Source: JAQSWP01 sp050185515 | Lineage (GTDB): Bacteria; Pseudomonadota; Alphaproteobacteria; Reyranellales; JAQSWP01 | Assembly (NCBI GenBank): GCA_050185515.1 | Contig: JBFWZG010000008.1 | Location: 1 to 40,263, forward strand | Direction of reading: 5' to 3' | DNA: 40,263 nucleotides | In this document: positions 31,140 through 39,676 of the stretch, piece after piece | Numbering within the stretch: position 1 is the first letter of the stretch | How the letters are laid out: every line of letters begins with the position of its first letter | Position numbers and translations under genes: made by a program | The notes under the pieces: generated by a model | What the model was told of the DNA's origin: nothing | The model's input: the letters and a program-made list of their open reading frames with translations, nothing else | Database searches by the model: none

Positions 31140-32964
31140 TCGCATCTTTCGAAGGGCGTAGGCGCGCGCGTCGCAGTGGAAGCGCCAGCAAATATTCGCC
31201 GTTCGCGCTGGCCAGCATGAAGCCCTCGCCAATAAAGCGGTCGATCCATTCCTGCGTGTCGGAAAGCCCGCGCTGCCCAAACTCATCTACGAGCCGCGAC
31301 CGGCGCCGGATCGAGTCGCATGCGAGGAACAGCTGCGCCGCGAGCCCTTCGATCACTTCGACATGCGGGCGATCGCCAGCCCGCACGATAAGGACTGTCC
31401 CGCCCGTGACCCAGTACGTTAAAGAAGCTTGCTGGTACGATGTCGACCAGTCGCTCACGCACTGGAGGACACTCGCACGTGCGTCGGCAATTGCGGCCGC
31501 AGGTGCTTCGGGCTCGCAACGCTCGTAGACATAGGCGAAGCGATGCAGGTCGATTCCTTCGCCGTAGACCAGTCGATAGATCCGGTGCGGCTGCAAGCGC
31601 CCGATACCGAATTCGGACGGCCGGTCGAAATAGGGTGAGTAGCGGTCAAATTCGATGGGGAACACGGCCGAGGGCGGCTGCAGGTGTGGAATTGCCTTCA
31701 TGATCCGGTGCACTTCGCGATAGTCCTCCGCTTCCTCGCCAGGAATGTCGACGAGCAGTGAATAGAACACGCCGACGCCAGCTTCGGTGAACCACTTGAG
31801 TGCCTGGACGTTCTGCAGCGACGTCGCTCCCTTTCGCATCCGCTTCAACAGCCGGTCGCTGAAAGTCTCGATGCCAAGCTGCACGCCGGTGAAGCCGGAG
31901 CGCGCGAGTGACGCAACATCGCGCTTTGATAGGTTTGGCTTGAAATCCGCGAAAAGCTCGACGTCGGACTCGGATAGTGCTGTTCTGAGCGCCGGCACGA
32001 CATGGCGGAGATGCGCCTGCGGCACGAGCGTGTCCGATAGCGCGATGTTGATCGCCGGATGCGAGCTCGCGAGGCCTACAATATCTTTCACAACATCTGC
32101 GCCCGGCCTGCTGCGCGAACGTATCTCCTGCGAGTGGATGCCGCAGAACGTGCAGTGATGCTTCTCGCCCCACCAGCAACCGCGCGAGCCCTCGACGTAG
32201 TAGCTCACCGGCTTTCGGTGCTTGCGCATGAAGCGCATGGCTGGCTCGCGGAAATCGTCGTAGTCGGGCGTGCCAAAGTCGGCTGCATGGGTGGACGCTT
32301 TCGCGCCAACGCGCACATGCCCCTCCCAGCGGTACGCGATATTCGGGATGCTCGTCGGCTCGCGGACGGCGAGCAGCGATTCGAACAAGGGAGCGATCGA
32401 GTCATCGCACTCGCCGCAACCGACGGCGTCGATGAAGTTAAAAGCTTCCAGCAAAGCTATACCCATCGGGTCGGAGCATTGGCTGCCGCCGAAGGCAATG
32501 CGCACATGCGGATGGCTCTCCCGCAACCGGCGTGCCAACGTCAGTCCCATCAGGGACTGATTGATGCCGAGCGAGAAGCCGCAGGCCCGCGTCTGCGCCC
32601 AACCGGGCTCCGCGAGGATGCGCTCGAAGCACTCGTCCGCCAATTGCTGGATCTTGCGCATTTCACTGGGGTCTAGCCCGAGCGGCCGAAGCAAACGAAT
32701 GCGTTGCTCGTTCTCAGAGCGGCTGAACCGCCGCCACAGCGGAGAGACAAGCAGTTCGGCGAGGCGGCCGTTGCCGAACAGCCGCGCAGCCACTTCGTCG
32801 CCCATTGAATCGGCTATCGCCGAATAGAGGTCGAGATTGGCGAACCGGACCCAACAACCCATGCCATGCCTGCGCAACTGGCTCGCTACCACGGCGAGCC
32901 CTATCGGTGCGTGCCACGGCTCAAGCCACGGCAAACAGACTAGCGCGACCGGTGTCGCCGACAT
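31108..32964 (-). CDS. RiPP maturation radical SAM protein 1 family (B12-binding)
   Basis: This 618-residue enzyme starts at the ATG at 32964 (MSATPVALVCLPWLEPWHAP), 11 bases after the upstream stop. A longer reading overlaps that gene. Residues about 1-200 form the cobalamin-binding-like region (GFSLGINQSLMGLTLARRLR, IAFGGSQCSDPMGIALLEAF). The radical SAM motif is CWWGEKHHCTFC, a C-x7-C-x2-C spacing typical of the RiPP maturation radical SAM protein 1 family. The C-terminus (VIEGLAAQLFLACDSIRRRS) resembles a PqqD-like recognition domain. The expected reaction is methylation at an unactivated carbon, but this is inferred from the family. Confidence 0.85.
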   Translation of the reverse strand: MSATPVALVCLPWLEPWHAPIGLAVVASQLRRHGMGCWVRFANLDLYSAIADSMGDEVAARLFGNGRLAELLVSPLWRRFSRSENEQRIRLLRPLGLDPSEMRKIQQLADECFERILAEPGWAQTRACGFSLGINQSLMGLTLARRLRESHPHVRIAFGGSQCSDPMGIALLEAFNFIDAVGCGECDDSIAPLFESLLAVREPTSIPNIAYRWEGHVRVGAKASTHAADFGTPDYDDFREPAMRFMRKHRKPVSYYVEGSRGCWWGEKHHCTFCGIHSQEIRSRSRPGADVVKDIVGLASSHPAINIALSDTLVPQAHLRHVVPALRTALSESDVELFADFKPNLSKRDVASLARSGFTGVQLGIETFSDRLLKRMRKGATSLQNVQALKWFTEAGVGVFYSLLVDIPGEEAEDYREVHRIMKAIPHLQPPSAVFPIEFDRYSPYFDRPSEFGIGRLQPHRIYRLVYGEGIDLHRFAYVYERCEPEAPAAAIADARASVLQCVSDWSTSYQQASLTYWVTGGTVLIVRAGDRPHVEVIEGLAAQLFLACDSIRRRSRLVDEFGQRGLSDTQEWIDRFIGEGFMLASANGEYLLALPLRRARLRPSKDANDEDTSSNIH

Positions 32965-32975
32965 GGCGCGCTGAA

Positions 32976-33518
32976 TCAGCGCGAGCGCTTGGGCTTCTGT
33001 GGATTTCTCGGAGCGGTGACAAAGGCGGTCTGGTAGGCGCCCACCTGGCTGCCGCAACCCATCGACAGCGCGCCTTCGGGCAGCGGCTCGAGATCGGTGA
33101 TCAAGTCGCCGTCGGGGCCCGTTACCGAAACGTCCCTCCAGACCGCGTGCATAATACGCCAGCCGGACTTTACGCGCATGAGCACGCGCGTCATGAAGCC
33201 TTCGAACTTCATTGACCGCCCATCGGACGCGGTGTTGGTGCCGCTGTACGAGAAGACTTGAAACGCGAGCGTCGGCGTAACCTCGCTACGTAGGAGCTTG
33301 CGCTTATACTTGGGTACCAACGCGTTCGTGCGGATCCATTTGCGCACTGGACCGCCGCCCTTGATGAATTTTCTTTCCATCGAGGGTAGAATCCACGCAT
33401 CATCGGACCACGCGGCGAGACTCTCGCTGAAATCCCCGCTGCGGCTCGCCAAGTCTTCCGCGGCCATTAAGGCATCGAGTTCCCTACGCGCCCGGCCAAT
33501 ATCGGAGTTCGTTGCCAT
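32976..33518 (-). CDS. NTF2-like protein with single-Cys tail; candidate RiPP precursor
   Basis: This 180-residue protein starts after GGAGGGG at an ATG at 33518 and leads the - strand operon (radical SAM, YcaO, reductase). Residues 5-130 resemble an NTF2/SnoaL-like cone fold (RRELDALMAAEDLASRSGDF, SESLAAWSDDAWI, RVKSGWRIMHAVWRDV). A 45-residue tail follows with the only cysteine, Cys155, in EGALSMGCGSQVGAYQTAFV, and ends TAPRNPQKPKRSR. Two readings are possible. It may be an accessory enzyme or binding protein. Alternatively the tail may be the modified core, with the folded domain as leader, as nitrile-hydratase-like leaders do in proteusins. The second reading is inference. Confidence 0.62.
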   Translation of the reverse strand: MATNSDIGRARRELDALMAAEDLASRSGDFSESLAAWSDDAWILPSMERKFIKGGGPVRKWIRTNALVPKYKRKLLRSEVTPTLAFQVFSYSGTNTASDGRSMKFEGFMTRVLMRVKSGWRIMHAVWRDVSVTGPDGDLITDLEPLPEGALSMGCGSQVGAYQTAFVTAPRNPQKPKRSR

Positions 33519-34191
33519 GCGATCCCCTCCAGCACAATGTAAAATTATTGATGATGCGCTCCACGGTTGTCAAACGGAATTCGAAGGAGTGCGTGTGTTC
33601 GACGGGTTTCTCGGCGATCCGGACGCGTGGCGGACCGAGGCGCTGGCCGCGAGCTACTGGCGACCACATCCGAGGTTCCCGTGGCATGTCTCGAAGGAGG
33701 CGTGCAGCGGATTGACCCTGGCTGTCCAACGCATCTCGCGTTTGATCGGGTTGCCGCTGCGGGATTGGCACGCGGGCGGCGACGGAAGCACCGTAGGACG
33801 GTTCCACATCAATTTGGCGGGGGCAGAGCGTCTCGCGAACTTCCATGCGGACCCGTTCGACTTAGCGGCGGTCCTCTACCTTTCCCCCGAACCGCCCGCA
33901 GGTTCGGGCACGCGGTTCTCGCGAACTGTGACGCGCATCAGGCGGCGACCAGGCGAACCGCTGAAGCCTGTTCCCCTCGGGGTTAACGAGAGCGCCGACA
34001 CGGCCGACACGTTTGAGGTTGTCAACCAATACAACCGCCTCGTCATCTACCGGGGTGCGCGTTATCACCGCGCCAGCGGCTACTTCGGCCGGTCGCGAAA
34101 GAGCGGCCGCCTAACGGTCGCCTTCTTCTTCAATGTGGGCGCCCGCAGATCGCCCGCGATGATCGCAAGACGGACCCCACCGCGACCATGA
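33517..34191 (+). CDS. DUF6445-like Fe(II)/2-oxoglutarate-type oxygenase
   Basis: This 224-residue protein is divergent from the NTF2-like gene. A possible metal triad is visible: HxD in LANFHADPFDLAAVLYL (His110, Asp112) and His184 in RGARYHRASGYFG, with Arg198 in GRLTVAFFFN suited to 2-oxoglutarate binding. VRVFDGFLGDPDAWRTEAL at the start resembles the DUF6445 family. The first ATG (33517) shares bases with the divergent gene's start codon, so the true start may instead be GTG 33595, preceded by AAGGAG. It is likely a second tailoring hydroxylase of the RiPP cluster. Confidence 0.65.
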   Translation: MRSPPAQCKIIDDALHGCQTEFEGVRVFDGFLGDPDAWRTEALAASYWRPHPRFPWHVSKEACSGLTLAVQRISRLIGLPLRDWHAGGDGSTVGRFHINLAGAERLANFHADPFDLAAVLYLSPEPPAGSGTRFSRTVTRIRRRPGEPLKPVPLGVNESADTADTFEVVNQYNRLVIYRGARYHRASGYFGRSRKSGRLTVAFFFNVGARRSPAMIARRTPPRP

Positions 34192-34605
34192 AGATGCGGG
34201 TGAAATTGCGTGCAATATTAGACCACTTGAGGTGGGGCCCACCGCAGGCGCCAATTTGAAGACGCGGCCGAGCGGTATCCGCTTCTCAACGACAGCGAAC
34301 AAGGAGCCTCCGGGCGCGAAGCAGCCAGAGAACGTTGGATCTCACGTCCTGTCCCTCCGCCAATTCTACCCTGCAGAACGCTCTCCGCGTTCGCAGGCGG
34401 GGTCAAAATCGCCAGGAACCGCGCGGTTCTGGCGCTGACCTCTGGACTGCTATGACGGTGGCGTCGACCGTTGACGTTCTCTATCCGCCCTTTTTCTCCC
34501 GACCTATGGACTGAACCGGCGCCAGTACGGAATCCTAACCCTCAGAAATATAATCAAAAACTGCCGCCGATCTGCCATCCGGATTGATATCCTCTCCGCC
34601 GAGCG
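34192..34605. other. Gene-free spacer between the RiPP cluster and mrr
   Basis: No convincing gene is seen on either strand. A short - strand frame at 34218-34406 has no recognisable product and no ribosome-binding site. Base composition falls towards the mrr gene. The stretch may be a junction between separately acquired modules. I could not identify inverted repeats or an insertion sequence here by eye. Confidence 0.4.
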
Positions 34606-35520
34606 TCAGTCCTCCGAGAAAAAATCCTCGTCCAGGCGTTTGAACTCCAGCACACGGCTGGAGCGCACACCAACCCCGTGCTCGACCATCAGCTCGGTCA
34701 GGCGGCGTCCATCGATCAGGATCACACGCTGCGGAATGCGGGATGCGAACTCGACGGCCTGGCCGGAGAATGTCGAGGTCGTCACGAAGACACCTTTAGA
34801 CGCGCCGAGGCCGACCAGACTTCCGGTGAACGCTTGGATCTCAGGCCGTCCGACCGCGCTGCCCGGGGTATAGCGTTTAGCTTGGACGTAGACCCGATCG
34901 AGACCGAGAACATCCTCGTTGATCACGCCGTCAACTCCTCCATCACCCGATTTGCCGAGTTGCTCTGACGCATTGCGATGGGAGCCCCCGTAGCCCATCG
35001 CCACCAGAAGTTCGACGATGACTTGTTCGAAGAAAGTTGGGCTGTTTTGAAGGATGCGGTCGAGAAGGTCGGCCCGAAGAGCGGCATGCACGGCCTTGTA
35101 AGCGGCTTCCACGACCTCCTCGGGTGTTGCCGATGGTGGCTCCGCATCCGCCGCTGAAGCAATTGCCTCGGCGTCCTGTCCTCCCCGGTAAAAGTCCCGA
35201 AAGATCGGAATGGTCAGCAGATGCTTCGTGTCCAGACTGGCCGGTGGGTTGGCCAGTACCTGCTGCCCAGCGGGCGTTATGATAAAGCGCCCGCGCTTAG
35301 GGCTTTCAAGCAACCCTGCCTTGGCAAGATAGAATTTCGCCCAGTGGATACGGTTGTGCAGCACGCGCTGCTTGCCACTCGGCAGCATCTGTTCGCGCTC
35401 TTCATCGGAAAGGCCAAATCGCGCGGCAATGTTCGCCTCGGCCAGTGGAACTGAGGTTTCGCCCTTGGAGGCGACCTCAAGAACCGGAAGCATGAGAGAT
35501 TGGTAGTCTGGAATCGGCAT
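34606..35520 (-). CDS. mrr: Mrr-type restriction endonuclease
   Basis: This 304-residue protein has an N-terminal winged-helix-like domain (LPVLEVASKGETSVPLAEAN to PAGQQVLANPP, residues 10-92) and a C-terminal Mrr nuclease domain. The PD-(D/E)xK-type active site is visible as GDGGVDGVI (Asp197) and VYVQAKRYTPGSAVGRPEIQ (Gln213-Ala-Lys215), with FFEQVIVELLVAMGYGGSHR just before. Mrr enzymes cut methylated DNA (type IV restriction). Its length matches the family. The divergent neighbour at 35987 is an MmeI-like methyltransferase/nuclease, so this is a small restriction locus. Its own target modification cannot be read from sequence. Confidence 0.9.
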   Translation of the reverse strand: MPIPDYQSLMLPVLEVASKGETSVPLAEANIAARFGLSDEEREQMLPSGKQRVLHNRIHWAKFYLAKAGLLESPKRGRFIITPAGQQVLANPPASLDTKHLLTIPIFRDFYRGGQDAEAIASAADAEPPSATPEEVVEAAYKAVHAALRADLLDRILQNSPTFFEQVIVELLVAMGYGGSHRNASEQLGKSGDGGVDGVINEDVLGLDRVYVQAKRYTPGSAVGRPEIQAFTGSLVGLGASKGVFVTTSTFSGQAVEFASRIPQRVILIDGRRLTELMVEHGVGVRSSRVLEFKRLDEDFFSED

Positions 35521-35986
35521 CGTCCTTCCACCCCTTCAGCGTGTGGAATGTGGCCAAGGGCGAAACTGATCTGCCCCATCGATTTGTCCGAGTAGAACGA
35601 TATTGCATTCGGGTTTCCCTCGCTATTTCTACTCTGCCCGACGACTTCTGCCTGCGGACATGGAGCTACAACGCCAAGGAATTGCATTCTTGGATCGGCC
35701 GCCCAATCCACTCTTGGCAGCCCAAGCGAGAAGGCGAGCGCAACGAGACCCTCGACATTTTCGCCTGCATCCACGCTGACCTGCATTGGCTAATCAGCAT
35801 AAGGCTCAGGCTGAACGAGGAGGTGGCGCACAGGGGGGGCTGGCGGCAATGCCCGCGCATAAAGCCCAAGTAGTAATCCGGTCACGTCGAGTGGCAAGCT
35901 ATCCTTAATCGGGCATGATAAGGTTATATACTTTCGATACCGACCGATTCTCAGCATTGACCGGTCGAACTAGTTCTGGAGCATTG
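35521..35986. other. Divergent intergenic region between mrr and the MmeI-like gene
   Basis: Promoters for both restriction genes should lie here. Overlapping frames are open on both strands (for example 35541-35873 + and 35277-35786 -), but none has family resemblance or a good start, and they exclude one another. The - strand frame has a more protein-like stretch (GLVALAFSLGLPRVDWAADP) and may be a gene remnant. TGGAG at 35977-35981 is the probable ribosome-binding site for the next gene. Confidence 0.35.
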
Positions 35987-38806
35987 ATGCGTCATTCTTG
36001 GAACGAGATCCGCTCAAGAGCCGCGGCATTTGCGCGGGAATGGCAGGGCGAAGGATACGAAAAAGGGCAAACCCAGCTTTTCTATCGAGATTTCTTCGAG
36101 GTCTTCGGCGTGCCGGTTCGTCGGGTCGCTGCCTTCGAGGAGCCGGTGAAAAGTCTTGGCGATAAACGCGGTTTCATCGATCTTTTCTGGAAGGGCATGC
36201 TTCTGGTCGAGCAGAAGAGCGCCGGTCGCGATCTTAAAAAGGCGAAAACGCAGGCTCTGGACTATTTCCCAGGTCTGAAAAACGAGGATTTGCCGCGGTA
36301 CATTCTCCTGAGCGACTTCCAGACATTTGAGCTCTACGACCTCGAGGACGGAGACGAGCTGAAATTCCCCCTCGCCGATCTGCACAAGCATGTGCAAAAA
36401 CTCGGGTTCATCACGGGCGTTCAGAAGAAGACGTTCAAGGACCAGGACCCGGTCAACATCAAAGCATCGGAGCTGGTAGGCGCCCTGCACGATGCTCTCG
36501 AGCAGTCGGGGTACGTCGGTCACGACCTCGAACGCTTCCTGGTCCGAATCGTATTCTGCCTTTTCGCCGACGACACTGGCATCTTCGAGCCGCGCGGCGC
36601 ATTCGAGGAATTCATCGAGGGACGCACACGGGAGGACGGCTCGGACCTCGGCGGATGGTTGGCAGCACTATTCCAGACGCTAGACACGCCGGAAGGCAAG
36701 CGCGCGAAGACCCTGGACGAGGATCTGCAGCAGTTCCGCTATGTGAATGGGGACCTCTTCCGCGAGAATCTGCGGCTTCCGTCGTTCAACGCTGAAATGC
36801 GCGCTCGACTTCTCGAAGCGTGCCGATTCGACTGGTCAGAGATCTCACCTGCGATCTTTGGATCGCTGTTCCAATCGGTGATGGATCGTAACGAGCGACG
36901 CGAGCAGGGCGCACATTACACTAATGAGACGAACATTCTTAAGGTCATTCAACCCCTGTTCCTCGATGGGCTTCGAGACGAGTTCGAGCAATTGAAAGCA
37001 CGCCGTGACAATCGGCGCCGGGCAGAGCTCGAACGATTCCGCGAGCGGCTTGGCCAGATGAAATTCTTCGACCCTGCTTGTGGCTGCGGTAACTTCTTAA
37101 TCATCGCCTATCGCGAGCTCCGCTTGCTCGAAATCGAGGTGGTACGCGAGCTGATCGACTACCAGCGGGACGCACATGGGCAGTTCATCGGCGTGCTTGA
37201 TGCATCTGACCTGTCGCGGATAAACGTCGACCAATTCTACGGTATCGAGATTGGCGAGTTCCCAGCGCGCATCGCTGAGACCGCCATGTGGATGATGGAC
37301 CACATAATGAATAACCGGTTGAGTCTAGAGTTCGGTCCATACTACGTCCGTATCCCGCTTCGGAAGTCTCCGCACATCGTCGTCGGCAACGCGTTGGACA
37401 TGGATTGGGCTAATGTTCTGCCGCCCGCAGAATGCACCTTCCTGTTCGGTAATCCGCCCTTCCGAGGTCACCAGTACCGGACGCCCGAGCAGCAGGCCGA
37501 CATGCGGCGCCTTTGGGGGCGCCAAGGACAGGTGAATCGGCTCGACTACGTTACGTGTTGGTTCAAGAAGGCGGTCGAGTACAGCGCGGTGAACAAGGCG
37601 ATCGAAATCGCGCTCGTGTCGACGAACTCGATCACCCAAGGCGAGCAGTGCGGCATTCTCTGGCCACACCTCTTCGGCCTCGGCGTATCGATCCATTTCG
37701 CACACCGGACGTTCCAATGGAACAGCGAGGCGCGCGGTGCGGCAGCAGTGCATTGCGTAATCGTCGGTATGACATGGCGCGACACCAACGAACGCACCAT
37801 TTTTGAGTATGATCACGTTCGTGGCGATCCGCATGCCTCGAAGGTCTTGCGCATTAACGGATATCTGATCGACGGACCACAATACTCGGTCCCCGCGCGC
37901 TCGCAACCACCAAACGACCGCCTGCGGATGCACAAGGGAAGCCAACCGACCGATGGCGCGCGTCTGCGTCGGCCCGAAGGTGGCTACATCACCTATAGCA
38001 ACCTGATCCTCGATGAAGCGAACCGGACCGAACTCCTGACGCGGGATCCGAACGCCGCAAAGTGGCTGCGGCCATACGTCGGTGGCGACGAGTTGATCTC
38101 AGGCCAATGGCGCTGGTGTCTATGGTTGAAGGATGCTGACCCGGCTGAGCTTCGACAATCCGCAGCGGTGCAGGAACGCCTAGATCGCGTGCGGGCTGGG
38201 CGGCTGAAGAGCCCGACCCCGAGCGTGAAAGAGTACGCCAAGTACCCGACACTCTTCACTCAAGATCGCCAGCCCTCAGAGCCTTATCTTGCTATCCCGG
38301 AGGTTTCTTCGGAGACTAGGGAATACATACCCATGGCGGTTTTGAAGCCCGATGTGATTGCCTCCAACAAGCTGCAGATCATCGTTGGGGCTCCAATTCT
38401 CTATTTCGGGATCCTCACCTCAGCAATGCATATGGGGTGGATGCGCACGGTCGCGGGGCGTCTTGAAAGTAGATATAGTTATGCACCTGCGGTCTACAAC
38501 TCGTTCCCCTGGCCGGAACTTACGCCTTCTAAGGAAACTCAGATCACGGCCTTGGCCCAAGCTGTCTTGGATGCGCGGGCACGTTTTCCGCACCTTTCCC
38601 TCGATGACCTTTACGACCCGGACGCGATGCCGCCCCCGCTGCGCCGGGCGCACGAGAACCTCGATCGCGCTGTCGATCGGCTTTACCGCCGCTCTGGTTT
38701 TCGGTTCGAGCGTGAGCGCGTTGAGCACTTGTTCCAGCTGTTCGAGAAGGAAGCCGCGCCGTTGGACACCACATTGGCGAATCGGCCGCGACGTAAGCGT
38801 GCCTGA
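35987..38806 (+). CDS. MmeI-like DNA methyltransferase/nuclease (type IIG-like)
   Basis: This 939-residue enzyme should both modify and, possibly, cut DNA. The N-terminal domain has a nuclease-like site (IDLFWKGMLLVEQKSAGRDL: Asp65, Glu75, Lys77). Residues 361-368 are SAM motif I (FDPACGCG) and 489-492 are the N6-adenine methyltransferase motif NPPF. Target-recognition and spacer parts follow (PYVGGDELISGQWRWCLWLK, RYSYAPAVYNSFPWPELTPS). ATG 35987 (MRHSWNEIRSRA) fits the family start and has TGGAG six bases upstream. ATG 35915 would add 24 unrelated residues. No other BREX or DISARM genes are present, so PglX-type systems are unlikely. Confidence 0.85.
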   Translation: MRHSWNEIRSRAAAFAREWQGEGYEKGQTQLFYRDFFEVFGVPVRRVAAFEEPVKSLGDKRGFIDLFWKGMLLVEQKSAGRDLKKAKTQALDYFPGLKNEDLPRYILLSDFQTFELYDLEDGDELKFPLADLHKHVQKLGFITGVQKKTFKDQDPVNIKASELVGALHDALEQSGYVGHDLERFLVRIVFCLFADDTGIFEPRGAFEEFIEGRTREDGSDLGGWLAALFQTLDTPEGKRAKTLDEDLQQFRYVNGDLFRENLRLPSFNAEMRARLLEACRFDWSEISPAIFGSLFQSVMDRNERREQGAHYTNETNILKVIQPLFLDGLRDEFEQLKARRDNRRRAELERFRERLGQMKFFDPACGCGNFLIIAYRELRLLEIEVVRELIDYQRDAHGQFIGVLDASDLSRINVDQFYGIEIGEFPARIAETAMWMMDHIMNNRLSLEFGPYYVRIPLRKSPHIVVGNALDMDWANVLPPAECTFLFGNPPFRGHQYRTPEQQADMRRLWGRQGQVNRLDYVTCWFKKAVEYSAVNKAIEIALVSTNSITQGEQCGILWPHLFGLGVSIHFAHRTFQWNSEARGAAAVHCVIVGMTWRDTNERTIFEYDHVRGDPHASKVLRINGYLIDGPQYSVPARSQPPNDRLRMHKGSQPTDGARLRRPEGGYITYSNLILDEANRTELLTRDPNAAKWLRPYVGGDELISGQWRWCLWLKDADPAELRQSAAVQERLDRVRAGRLKSPTPSVKEYAKYPTLFTQDRQPSEPYLAIPEVSSETREYIPMAVLKPDVIASNKLQIIVGAPILYFGILTSAMHMGWMRTVAGRLESRYSYAPAVYNSFPWPELTPSKETQITALAQAVLDARARFPHLSLDDLYDPDAMPPPLRRAHENLDRAVDRLYRRSGFRFERERVEHLFQLFEKEAAPLDTTLANRPRRKRA

Positions 38807-39313
38807 CGGTTTCATGGCGCCGTTCCGACCATAGCGAACGTTCAATCCAGTTTCCTGTTTCCAAACATTCACAGTAGCTTGAGGGTCCATCTCGGGAGGT
38901 TTTGTCGCCCGCTCGGACATTTTTTCATCGGCGTTCCGGCGCGGCGGCTGGTATGCCCGCAGCATTCCGTGGGTCGCAGCGGCGGTCGACAGCCTAATGG
39001 ATCGGCTCGCAAGGCGATGGCACTTTCAGTGAAAGGCGGCAAGTTGCGATCCGCGGACGTTCGCGCGATCATGTGGGTGTGCTGTCCGGCGAGGTTGATA
39101 CGGAAATGGCGGGGTCCGTGTCGTTTCAAGAGCCTAGTAGACCGATGGGCGAAGCCGCCGCCAAAGTCGGCCAATTCACTATGGCGGCGTCAAATATGAG
39201 CGGGTTCAGTTCTTGACGGTTCGGAAAATTTTGGAAGGGAAGCGAGAGTTTCACATGCCAACCAAGAGGCGGTCGCGGGTTTCGTCTGCACAAGCATCTT
39301 TAACTCTTTAGAC
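38807..39313. other. Gene-poor spacer downstream of the methyltransferase gene
   Basis: No confident gene is present in these 507 bases. A - strand frame at 38869-39174 (MADFGGGFAHRSTRLLKRHG) reads plausibly for 101 residues but has no recognised family or clear ribosome-binding site. It may be a remnant of a repeated or mobile sequence. The region joins the restriction locus to the small helix-turn-helix gene. Confidence 0.35.
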
Positions 39314-39538
39314 ATGAAAAAGGTGACTTACGCAGGCAAGGAGTGGTGTTCGGTTGGGGAAGCCGCGCGCTACCTACGGACCAATGCGAGCAAGGTGAAG
39401 GCGTTCATGCACAACGGCGATCTCGAATACACCCAGATTCGCAAGAATGGGAATCTGTACATTTTAGTTACTGATCTGGTGAGGGTTCAGAGAATGAAAC
39501 TCTACGGGCCGGGTGGAAAACCAAGAATATCTGGCTAG
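39314..39538 (+). CDS. Small helix-turn-helix DNA-binding protein (excisionase-like)
   Basis: This 74-residue protein contains a MerR/excisionase-type fold: an N-terminal strand (VTYAGKEWCSV), helix-turn-helix (GEAARYLRTNASKVKAFMHN) and a wing (GDLEYTQIRKNGNLYILVTD), then a basic tail. The pattern matches small helix_17-type proteins that act as excisionases or repressors on mobile elements. A serine recombinase lies about 550 bases downstream on the opposite strand, so it may set the direction of recombination or regulate the element. No clear Shine-Dalgarno site precedes ATG 39314. Function is inferred from fold and location. Confidence 0.65.
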   Translation: MKKVTYAGKEWCSVGEAARYLRTNASKVKAFMHNGDLEYTQIRKNGNLYILVTDLVRVQRMKLYGPGGKPRISG

Positions 39539-39676
39539 TTAGAACCGTTGCCGAAAGTTGTTGGGTCTGGAAAGGCTGTTGTGATGAGTCTAGGAGCATG
39601 GAAAGCGGATGTGAGAGTTACCCGAGTTCATCGTTCGGTTTCGGACCAGTGATAACATCACGCCCACATTGAGCGG

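Noticed and set aside
35277..35873. Overlapping frames on both strands between mrr and the MmeI-like gene
   Set aside because: They are mutually exclusive, partly overlap mrr, and have no recognised product or good start. At best one is a gene remnant.
35987..38806. PglX-type BREX methyltransferase
   Set aside because: No BrxA, BrxB, BrxC, PglZ or BrxL-like gene is near by, and the N-terminal ExK-type site with NPPF fits the MmeI-like group better.
38869..39174. 101-residue - strand frame downstream of the methyltransferase gene
   Set aside because: It reads plausibly, but there is no family match I can name and no ribosome-binding site, so it is reported only as possible remnant DNA.
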